Assembly (NCBI RefSeq): GCF_000150275.1
Contig: NW_002060949.1
Coordinates: 333,861-397,860, forward strand
Direction of reading: 5' to 3'
DNA: 64,000 nt
Source of the DNA: Trichoplax adhaerens
Lineage: Eukaryota > Placozoa > Uniplacotomia > Trichoplacea > Trichoplacidae
Shown: positions 1-12,000 of the stretch, one piece after another
How positions within the stretch are numbered: the first letter of the stretch is position 1
Layout of the letters: the number at the start of each line of letters is the position of its first letter
The notes under the pieces: model-generated
The model's database searches: none
What the model saw: the letters and a program-made list of their open reading frames with translations, nothing else
Told to the model about the DNA's origin: nothing
Translations under genes and position numbers: made by a program

Positions 1-3000
1 CAAATGAAAGCAATTGGCAGTTAATTTTTGATGGCAATGAAACAAGAGAGTTTAACGATATGGGACTGCATCCTTATACGGTATATTCATATCGTGTTAT
101 GGCATATAATTTAAAATACGGATTGAATGGATCAGAAAGCGAATCTATTAACGAAACAACAAAACAATCTGGTATGATATGATATAAATTGATAAACTAT
201 ACAGCAATAATGATGGTGGGTACATGTAGGAGTATATGTACGAGCTTATGTTTAGTGTATATAAATGATTAATATTATATGTATGGAACTTACATATATG
301 AATTGCAATCTTCTGAATATGTACGTATAAATAAGTACTTATAAGTAATACTTATGACTATTATACGTATTTAGCTCCAAGTGCACCGCCACAAGAAGTA
401 AAAGTATCAACAACAAATTCGACTAGTCTAAATGTAGTATGGCGATCACCACCTGATGGTAACAAGAACGGCATTATTACAGAGTATCTGATTCAATATA
501 AATCGGTATCAGAAGCATCATATAAAAATGTCAGTGTCGAGGGTAATATATTCAGTGTTGACCTTGTAAGTTTACAAATTTTCACCAACTATACGATAAC
601 GGTAGCTGCCAGAACTCAGGTTGGCCTAGGACCTAATAGTCCTAGTATAACAAGACGAACAGACGAAGACGGTTAGTTAAGTATATGAATTTACACTAAA
701 ACATGCTTACACTGTAATAAATTTATATTAATTATATTCTACATTATGTTATAAATATAGTATTCAAAGTAGTAACATTTAAATACTGTAGTTAAATATA
801 ATTAAATAGATAGAAGAAGGTAATGTAAAATTATTTACAGTACACATATTACGGAAACAAGATAAATATACTGTACTAAATGTACTGTATATTACAATAC
901 AATTATTAGCTGATATTTTATATATATACTGTAGTAATAAATAAATTCAATTATTTTATAGTAAGGAAATCAAATAGAGTATTAGATACGTTAATACGTG
1001 ATATTAAACGTTTATAAAGAGAATCATGTTTATTTATTTCAGTTCCTAGTATCGTTATGGATGTATCTGTAACGGTGATCAACTCGACTTCTATTAATAT
1101 TACATGGGGCGCACCATTAAAGCTAAACGGATACGTAGGATATAAATTAGAAAGGACATTAGCAAATGAAAGTCAATGGGAATTAATCTTCGACAGTACA
1201 ACAAGGGGATTTACTGATACAGGATTACATCCATATACAGTATATTCATACCGTGTTCTCGCATATAACTTAAAATACAACTTAAACAGCTCAGAAAGTC
1301 AAGAAGTTAACGGAACGACAGAACAATCTGGTATAGTATACAAATATAAAGCAATATAGTCTTTATTTACTTATTTAATTAATTAGTTAATAAATCAAGG
1401 ATATTATTTATGTAGCTATATACTATATTGTATAAATATGTATAGATATATGTGTAATATACATATATATATAAAATTATACTGCACATATAATACGATG
1501 GGAATTATTAATTATCATATATGCGTATTATATAATACACTTAGTTCCAAGTGCAGCACCACAAGAAGTAAAAGTATCAACAACAAATTCGACTAGTCTA
1601 AATGTAGTATGGCGATCACCACCTGATGGTAACAAGAACGGCATTATTACAGAGTATCTGATTCAATATAAATCGGTATCAGAAGTATCATATAAAAATG
1701 TCAGTGTCGAGGGTAATATATTCAGTGTTGACCTTGTAAGTTTACAAATTTTCACCAACTATACGATAACGGTAGCTGCCAGAACTCAGGTTGGCCTAGG
1801 ACCTAATAGTCCTAGTATAACAAGACGAACAGACGAAGACGGTTAGTTAAGTATATGAATTTACACTAAAACACGCTTACACTGTAATAAATTTATATTA
1901 ATTATATTCTACATTATGTTATAAATATAGTATTCAAAGTAGTAACATTTAAATACTGTAGTTAAATATAATTAAATAGATAGAAGAAGGTAATGTAAAA
2001 TTATTTACAGTACACATATTACGGAAACGAGATAAATATATTACTGTACTAAATGTACTGTATATTACAATACAATTATTAGCTGATATTTTATATATAC
2101 ACTGTAGTAATAAATAAATTCAATTATTTTATAGTAAGGAAATCAAATAGAGTATTAGATACGTTAATACGTGATATTAAACGTTTATAAAGAGAATCAT
2201 GTTTATCTATTTCAGTTCCTAGTATCGTTATGGATGTATCTGTAACGGTGATCAACTCGACTTCTATTAATATTACATGGGGCGCACCATTAAAGCTAAA
2301 CGGATACGTAGGATATAAATTAGAAAGGACATTAGCAAATGAAAGTCAATGGGAATTAATCTTCGACAGTACAACAAGGGGATTTACTGATACAGGATTA
2401 CATCCATATACAGTATATTCATACCGTGTTCTCGCATATAACTTAAAATACAACTTAAACAGCTCAGAAAGTCAAGAAGTTAACGGAACGACACAACAAT
2501 CTGGTATGATCTACATAAGATGATAATACTTTATTATGCGGTTGATATGTTTTATCGTTTAATCTTTATGTATATATGTAGATTTATTAGTAAATAACAT
2601 TTATAAAACATTACTTATTTTATGTCTAGTACCAAGTGCATCCCCACAAAAAGTACAAGTAACGACGATAAATTCAACTAGCTTAAAAGTAACGTGGAAA
2701 TCACCTCCTGATGGTAACAAGAATGGCATTGTTATTATATATCTGGTTCGATATAAATCAGTATCAGAACTGTCTTATAAAAATGCCAGTATGAATGGCA
2801 CCATTCTCAGCGTTGATTTGGCAAATTTAGAGATTTTTACAAACTATACGATATCGGTAGCAGCCGGAACTAGTATTGGCCTAGGGCCATATAGCCCCCA
2901 AATAACTGGTTTAACCGATGAAGACGGTAAGATGATTTTTATCCATATATATAAATTTGTATTTCTATCGTTTCTATGTGTTTAATTCATAAGATTCGTC

Positions 3001-6000
3001 AATCGATGCAAGGAAAAATCAGCTTACGGTAACAAACTTAGTTATTTAATTCAGTCTAAATCATTCCTCGCTTCATTTTACAGTGCCTCTGGATCCTCCA
3101 AGGAATATCTTAGTTGTTGATTATAACGCCACTGCTCTTCGAATACTATGGTCTCCACCAGTACGATCATATGGTAGAATTGCATATCTCGTTTATCAAA
3201 TAGGATCCGTGGCTAATACTGCAGATCTATTAATTTATAATGGATCCTTAACTGAAGCATATGCCAGAAATCTGGAAGAGTTCCGTAATTATACTTTCTT
3301 TGTGAAAGCATATAATATTAAGTATAACCTTGAAGGTCCTTCAAGCATCCACGCAGTTGGTGAAACAAGACAAGAAAGTAAGTTTATTCAGTTGTACCTT
3401 ATGCTTCTAGTTAAAAGGCACATATTTAACTTGGCATTTTTTTTGGTTTTGTTTATCAAATTGGCTTTTGGTATCATTTATAAAGAACCTAGTGAATCCC
3501 CTCAGTCTGTCATTGTCAGAGCCTTTAATTCAACCAGCCTAAATATCACATGGAGTCCACCACCGATTTTGCATCAAAATGGACACATTACCCAGTATAG
3601 ATTAATCTATTTCAAAGCTAACAATAGCGAAGTTTATTCTACCATTGTAGTTAACGGAAACAAGAGAAATATAATACTGGTTGGTTTAGACAAGTTTACC
3701 GCTTACAACGTCACAATAAGTGCTGCTACAGCTGTTGGTTTTGGCCCGTATAGCTCTTTAGTGAGTGTAAAAACGGATGAAGATGGTAAATCAAAGTCTC
3801 CATTTATTTAACCTAAGTTGTTCGATGCTTCATTTATTCTATTATTGACTACATTTATATGTGATCTCTAAATTAGCGCCTGAGAGCCCAGCGAACGATT
3901 TTAATGCGTTTACTATCAATTCTACGGCTATCTTTTTAAACTGGACAGTGCCCATTGTACCTAATGGCATCGTTGAATATTCAATTTATCAACAGCTCGA
4001 TTATTTGAATAGTCCTCAAGAAATAGTCTATCAAGGGCCTGATACATCTTATGTTGCCCGTAATCTGCATGCTTACTTTAATTATACTTATCGGATAGTC
4101 GTATATAATAAAAAATACAACTTAGAAGGTCCAAGTACTAAATCGATTAAAAGGCAAACTGATCAAGACGGTTAGTGGGTTTCAGGTGTTACACCTACGG
4201 CAAATAATAATAGAATATTGCTTGAGAAAATTGATGAGTAATTGTAATACTTTGTTTCAATACCATTATTTGAGAGAAGTTATTTAGGTAGTCCGAGAGT
4301 CTAGCGTTACAAATATTACCTTTAAGCATAACGCAATGAATGATCTTACTGAGATTCACCGCTATTTATCATATGCTAATGATAGTTATTATATACTTTA
4401 ATTTTTTTCACCTATGCAGCTCCAAGTGCTCCACCAAGGAATGTTACTGGTTTTGGAAATTCGTCAACTACCATTTATCTTAATTGGGATCCACCCTCAA
4501 TTTTTGATGAAAATGGTATCATCCTTTTGTATTCGATTCGATACATGAATATCCAAACAAATGTAACCGTGCAGAAGGAAGTCGTTGGAACTAGAAATTA
4601 TGCCCTTTTAGAGAATCTTAAAAAATGGAGCGAATACAGAATTGCGATCTCCTGTTCCACAGTTATTGGGAGAGGACCTTTTAGTGCAATTCTCTCTGTC
4701 ATGACTGATGAGGATGGTATGATGCATTTTATGAAATGTAGACTGTATTTAAATCCATATTTTATTAAATTTCTCACTTTTAAATGTTCTAATGTGTTAC
4801 AGTACCGGCGTCACCCGTACGGGATTTGAACATAACTGCCGTCAATTCTACCACTTTAATGGTGTCCTGGTTACCGCCCACTATCCCAAATGGAAGGGTT
4901 AAATTTCTTGTGTACTCAAATGCTGTTGATACAATTGGCAGCATACTTGCATGTAATGTAGAGCAACTGCATTGCAGCATAGTTGGTCTTCAAGAGTATA
5001 CGGACTACAACATTACTGTCGTCGTTTATAACTTTAAATATGATCTACTTGGACCGCCTAGCGAGAGCGTTGTTGGAAGAACTCTACAAGACGGTATAAT
5101 GGTTTATGTTGGAGACACTTTGTTTTCATTTGTGATTATTTTAACATTTGTTTTGTTCTATAGTTCCTTCAGCGCCACCAATGAATGTTTCTATTACTGT
5201 GCTTAGCGATACGAGTTTAGGAATACGTTGGAACGCTCCATTGCAAAAAGATCAAAATGGGATTATTACATCTTACCAGATTCGCTACAATATCAGCTCG
5301 TTAAATCCTATTAAGGAATCTTATTTTACAAATTATACCCTTTCCGGTTTATCAATTTTTACTGTTTATGGCATAGAAGTAAGAGCTAATACAGTAGTTG
5401 GTTCCGGACCATGGAGTGAAATTATATATAATAGGACGGATGAAGCCAGTAAGTTTCTTTATTATTTTGACCTTCAAATTTCAAGGAACTGAGCAAATAT
5501 ACTATTGCGATCTCGCACGCAATCGTACTTGGAGTACGTTACTAACTATTTAATATTTCGTACGTTACATTTATAGTTCCGGCTTTTAGTCCGAATATAA
5601 CAAGTATTTCTAATATTCAAAATACCACGGTTACATTGCACTGGCCGGTAAGCATGCAACATTTCAGATACGAGATTAAGGTTGACGTTAGCCAGTAGGC
5701 ATAAAATTTTGTTTCCTTTCTAGGCTTTAGCATTATCTGAAAGACATGGAATTATCATTGGCTTTCATATCATCCTAAACAATACAGATTTTGAAATATT
5801 TCAAAATGTCACCATATCTGCTGCTGATGCTAGTGTTTCTATTGGGGAGAGAAGCTACGTCATTACAAATCTGAAACCATTTTCTACATATGATATTGCA
5901 TTGCAAGTATTTAATAAGAAAGGCCCAGCAGCGATTGGATTTACTAAGTCTGTAAAGACGACGGAAGGAGGTAAATGAACAAACAGAAGAAAATTCTATT

Positions 6001-9000
6001 TTATATTTGCGGCTAGACAACACAATAATCGGGAATAGTTTTACTAATCTAGTATTAAATTTGATTTATAATTGAACCAGTTCCTACAGGTCCACCCATT
6101 AATGTAAATGCAAATTTGGTAGCAAGGTCAACATCTTTAAACATCACCTGGCAGTTACCGGTCGCTGATGATAGGAATGGAATTATCGACCGTTTCATAA
6201 TTTATTATGAACCTTTCGCCACTTCATCAACAATTCAGCAAACTGCCGTAGCCGGAAATATTACAAATTATCTTCTGCAAGGCTTACAGATTTGGACAAA
6301 CTATTCTATTTCTATCTGTGCTGTTACAATAGCTGTAGGACCTTGTAGTATAAACGTTTATACCCAGACCGATGAATCTGGTAGGTTCATACGAAGCGTC
6401 AATTGCCGTACTGGAAAGTTTACTTATTTCTAAATTGTTAAATTTTAGTTCCAAAGAACCCTCAAGACTTGACTGCGACTACAGTATCGACAACTCAAAT
6501 ACGTTTAAGTTGGAGGGCACCATTAGAGCCGAATGGAATAATTAAATATAACGTCTATGGTTCTCAAGTCTCACAACCTCCATATATTATCGGATCAACT
6601 GAATCATTATTTTTTTTCGTGCGTGGCTTGAAGCCCTACCATTACTACTCATTTTTTGTAAAAGCTTTAAATAAGAAATACTCGTTACTAAGTAACCAGA
6701 GTAATCTTGCAACAAATCGTACTTTGCAAGGTAAGATTGCGTAATAATACTTCACATTTCAGCAGAATTAGTGTTTGTTATCTCAGCAATAAATCTTTCT
6801 TTTTATACTTAGCTGCTCCTGGGCCCTTGCGTAATGTTACGGCCATACCACTATCTTCAACTTCTATTAATATCAATTGGCTGCCACCTTTACCGGAAGA
6901 ACTTAATGGAATAATTAGTAGATACAATGTCGAGTACAAACTTGTTGGGCGCAATGAAAGCAAGGTCGAAACTACTCTTAACAATGCAACGACTTCACTT
7001 ATTATTAGTGGCTTACGGAAATTTTCCGAATATCGAATAGTAGCTTACGCCATTAATGATTTCTTGGTGAGAGATGGCAACGGAACGACTTCTGCTCCTA
7101 TCACAGTTATAACGAAAGAAGATGGTAAGAAATCAAATTAATGGATGAACTTGAAATTAAATCCAACCTATTCTTATAGTCTGTTATATTACAATTTCAG
7201 CACCAAGTCAAGGACCCGTTCCGTCAATCATTGGTATTACAGATCGTCGCATTACTATTACTTGGAATGTATGTAATAGAATCTGATATCTGTCGTAGAA
7301 ATGAGCGTAACAGAAATGATAATAATAATGACTTTGATGATGTAATTATCTTATTAAATAAGGCTTGTAATTTTTCAGAAACTTGCCGTACAGTACAGAA
7401 ATGGGATAGTCAGAGGATATGTTATATCTTACTATGATCCGTGGAATATGATAAATAAAAACGTAAACTTAACTAGCAATGATTTATCTCTAAATGAGAG
7501 TAGCTTTGTTTTCGTTGTGAAAGCATTACATCCGTTTACAAACTACTCATTCGGTATCGCAGCGTATACTTCTGTCGGAGTTGGGCCGGCTAATGTTCAA
7601 GCACATGCTACAACGAACCAGTCTGGTATATTTGAATCGTATTAATTCTCAATTTTGCTGATTAAAATCTAGAATCAGTTACTGATTTATATAGTGGAGT
7701 GCGTTAGGAGACTTAAAAACTTATTTTCTTTAAACCTACTTTTCATTCTTGCAGCTCCGGACGCAGCTCCAAGAGGTGTTCAGGGAACAAACACGAGTGC
7801 CACAAGTATTTTGATAATGTGGTCTCCCCCAGTAGCAATTAGTATTAACGGAATCATCACGAAATATGTTGTGAAAGTGAATAATTTTACCAGAGAAACA
7901 ACTCTAAACCAAATTGAAGTTGCTCAACTCTCAGTCTTTACAAAATATGCAGTCCAAGTCGCTGCTTATACTGTTGATATTGGTCCTTTCAGTAGCCTCA
8001 TATACATTTACACGGATGAATTGAGTAGGATTTGTGAAGCTATTTCTATTCTGCTGAGTCGTAGCGTTAGCAGTTAGGTGTTTTCTTACTAAAGTTCACT
8101 ATATTTTCTTGTTTTTTAATAGCTCCAGGATCCGTCGCTGTGTTGAATGCAACAATAATTCCTCCACAAATTCCAGTAACTGACCGTTCTCCTGTTGGAT
8201 TGCAAGTTAATTGGTTTGCACCTGCAATGCCTAATGGAATTATTATAGACTATGTACTAGAATATTTCCCGACTAGAAATGCGAGCTTGATCCGAACTGT
8301 TACTGTCGATTGCTGTTTCTATTCTATTAATGATTTAGGTATTTCATAAAGTGTAAAATAAACAAAGTATCTAGGAATTATATCAAACTTATCATTAAAC
8401 TTTCGGCTCGGCTCCATATTAAAAGTTGCTTGAATCTTTCAGTTGCATTTCAGTATTACAACGTTTCGTTGACTCCTTCTACTTCCAAGGGATATGGTAG
8501 CACGGCTATGATCATGATTAGAACAGACTCTACGGGTAAATTACTGTATTAATGAATCGTAAAAATGTATTCAATAGCCTGAAAATTTTTTATCTATTAT
8601 GTAGTTCCGTCCGAGGTTCGCTCTTTAGAAGTTGCACGGACAACATCTACAGAAATAGATATAGAATGGCAATCCCCGTTGCGTCCAAATGGCTTAGTTA
8701 ATTACACTATTTCTTATAGAACCAGTCGTGCATCGCTCGATACTGTAATATATACCAACGATACCTATGCTAAATTGGAAAATCTAGAAAAATATACTTT
8801 TTATCATATTTCCGTTCAGTCGTATAATCGAGAAAAATTATTGCCCAGTTCTAAATCACCGATGAATATTACTATTCGAACACAAATAGCTGGTAAACAA
8901 TTAATGAATTATTATTCTGATATCTTTACATAATTTATTAAAGAACGTGAAAGACTTGTATTTATATTAATGACTTAAATAATCTTAAATATTCTTAAAA

Positions 9001-12000
9001 TTTTGTAGCTCCTGATGATTCTCCACAGAATGTGACGGTGATGGCAATTAATCAGACAAAAATATTTGTATCATGGAAACCACCTGCAAAGCCAAACGGT
9101 GTAATAGCAAGATACGTAATAAGGCAAACCAACACTGCTAATGAAATCATTGGTGTTGACACTTACGTCAGCAATAGAACTAACGAAACATTGATTAATT
9201 TGTCACCAAATACGCTGTATGGAATAAGTGTACGTGCTGCGACTTCGAGAGGAAATGGACCATTTTCGCAAGCTGTATTTATAAAAACAAACCGCTACGG
9301 TATGGTCATTCTATATTAGACTATAGGTTATCAGTCGTGTAACATCGTTAATATCGTAACTATTGAAACTTTTTATTGTAGTTATATCGCCAGGTTCTTC
9401 TCCGACAGTAAATCAAACTGGTTCTGATAACGTTGTGATAAATATCCAGCCACCCAATCAAGCTGCTGGAACTAATAATGCACTGTTAGTATGCCAAAAT
9501 TTGGGATACGTACTGCCCTGTAAATAATAAAGATATACCTTATCGTGTACATGTATCCGATTAGCGGACACATGCTATGCTGTTTTTGATGGTTAACTTT
9601 TCTTTTCCAAAACGAATTTTGTGTTATAGGTATTATCAAGTGATTGTGGTTCGAGTAGCGAAAAATGCTGAGCTTGATCTTTCACCAATTCAGTTATCAG
9701 AGCGAATCAGACCGTTTAATGATAGCAGGCAGCCAGATTTAAACGTTCCTTATATAACATGCCAGTTCCTTGCTAGTGACTATAGTAAAAGAAAGGCGTT
9801 TATCATTGGAAGTAGGTCAGAAAAGTGTAGTGGAAATGTAACTAGCAGCCAAAGCAGGAGGAAAAGAGCTACGTCATGCGACAACTACGATTATAAAAAC
9901 CCTTCGCTATCTCCAAGTTCATATTACTTATTCTTTACTCGTGCCATTCTTGATTGTACCGATCCTACACAGGTAAATGCCTGCATTAAAAACTTCAACA
10001 TACAGTACAGTTTCGTACTACATTGGTATATGGTGGGCATTATTTGTAATATCTAATAATCGTAACTGCTTACATTCACATATTTGCTTAATTCATGTAT
10101 AGATCACCTACTCTTTCAGCCAAATTTCCGTTACTATCGAAACTGGTATGTACCATTTAGCGTTAGTGTATGTATGTATGTATGTATGTATAAGTTAAAA
10201 TATATTCGAAACTAATGTAACCTTCTCAAGTGACTATATATTTCTGATTTGTTTAGCTTTTAATCCAAGCATAACTATAGCCATTGCTATCGTTGTTTCG
10301 ATAATCATTCTTGGTATTGCGACTGGAGGTTTTATCTATTGGAGGTTAGTTTATCAAGGATTTTTTGGCTCTCCTAGAGTGCTCGATAGCATGCATATAT
10401 AGTAATCTATTAAGCGACACAAACTATTGTGGAGTTTGCCATGCTTAAATTAACAAAGTTGATGGCTGTAACGTAAATAATACGATATAGGAAATATTAC
10501 CAACCACTCCACAAAGATAGCAAGAGCAATAATTCGTTACTACTGACACAGTTGACTGATAGCCATGTGAATAACCATATGCAAGATATTACCGAAAGAT
10601 CAGGTATCATGGTTGTAGTCAAGAGTTAATATTGATACGCTGTAAGTTAAAGTGAAAACCGTTTCAAATACAAATATGAAATGCCCTTTTATATTTTATT
10701 ACAGGTAAGCCAATAAGTGCCTCGGAATTCTCACTACATGTATCCAATTTGCATAAGGATGGAGATATTGGATTCTCTCAACAGTACAGTGTAAGATCAT
10801 TTAATTAATTATAATTAATTACCGATTAAAAACGTGTACTGAATATTAACTGTTGATTTAAATACTTTATTTTCATTCTAACCATTTATACAGCCAATTT
10901 TTTTGCTTTTGGTATTAAGTTCTGATCGTAAATTTTTTTAGACCATTCAACAAATAAATAACAAGCATGAATCAAATTGCGGGCGACATCCTTTCAACAT
11001 TAAGAAAAATCGCTATGCCAATATTACATGCTGTATGTAACCGTATAATTGGAATACCTGCAATATTCTTTTTCATTCCGTTATAGCGACTTAATATTAT
11101 TACAGATGATCACTCGCGAGTTAGACTTGCGCCTGTGGATGGTGAAGAAGGGTCGGATTATATTCATGCCAATTATATTGATGTATGAAATCTTATTCTT
11201 CTGCAGGAGTCTATACTTAAAAAATAGTTTAACTGTTCTTTTTATTTATTAATCTAATTTACTAACTAGGGTTTTGGCGAGACTGCAGCTTATATTGCAA
11301 CTCAAGGTAAACTAGATGTGTTTATGAATGAGGGTTTGATTCAATGCAGTTATATCTTAATGTAATGTTTAAGCGTAATTTTAAAAACCTGCATGCAATG
11401 CTTTTAGGACCTACGAAAGCTACAGTTGCTGACTTTTGGCGCTTGGTGTGGGAGAAAGAGATATCTACCATAGTGATGTTAACCAATGTCGTAGAGAATC
11501 GAAGAGTAAGGATGTAATAACGTACATGCAAGTGGATGACATTACATCAATTTATTAAATTGTAAATCTCTAATTTGTCTTGTCCGCAGGAAAAGTGCCT
11601 TCAATACTGGCCGACGGAAAATGAAGAAAGATTTAAATCAATTACAGTTAAAATTGTTGAATCCTTTAATTTAGCAGATTATACTGTAAGGCGGTTTGAA
11701 TTATGCAAAGTAAGGATAACTAGTTATTGATTACGAGATCTAACACTTTTAAGCTTAAATGTTCAGGTGAAATCATTCTGTAAATTTTTTACATTCTTTA
11801 ACAGGAAGGGAATGAGAAGAGTCATGAAACTACTCAATTCCATTATACGTCTTGGCCTGACCATGGTGTGCCAAAGCATTCTACTTCAATCCTTAGTTTC
11901 GTAAGGAAGTCTAGCATTTTTCATAGTAATAACAAGACAGGACCAATGCTTGTTCACTGCAGGTTAGCCTGATAACGTAACGATTGAAAAAATATGTAAT

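Larger units (their letters stand above)
1..9299 (+). other. FN3 array of the receptor phosphatase (24 exons, about 21 domains)
   Basis: Exons: 1-171, 375-671, 1043-1330, 1545-1841, 2216-2503, 2630-2926, 3084-3377, 3486-3785, 3877-4170, 4420-4716, 4803-5093, 5164-5448, 5577-5647, 5724-5970, 6081-6380, 6449-6730, 6813-7124, 7201-7268, 7379-7625, 7755-8024, 8123-8338, 8443-8535, 8605-8892, 9009-9299. Most encode one complete FN3 domain of about 95 residues beginning APS/VPS and ending T-D-E-D-G or similar. Three domains are split over two exons (5577/5724, 7201/7379, 8123/8443). Each shows the FN3 core Trp followed by a P-rich turn, then a Y-x-V strand. Two domain types alternate: one with A-Y-N-x-K-Y near its end, the other with V-A-A-x-T-x-x-G-x-GP. 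Many N-x-S/T sites suggest heavy glycosylation. Confidence 0.92.

Noticed and set aside
4789-4980. Minus-strand open frame across an FN3 exon
   Set aside because: Shadow of the phosphatase FN3 exon 4803-5093.
10120-10145. CTTTCAG at 10113-10119 as acceptor for the exon before the membrane helix
   Set aside because: From the phase-0 donor at 9972 it would put the following membrane exon out of frame; the TATAG acceptor at 10102 keeps phase through to the helix.
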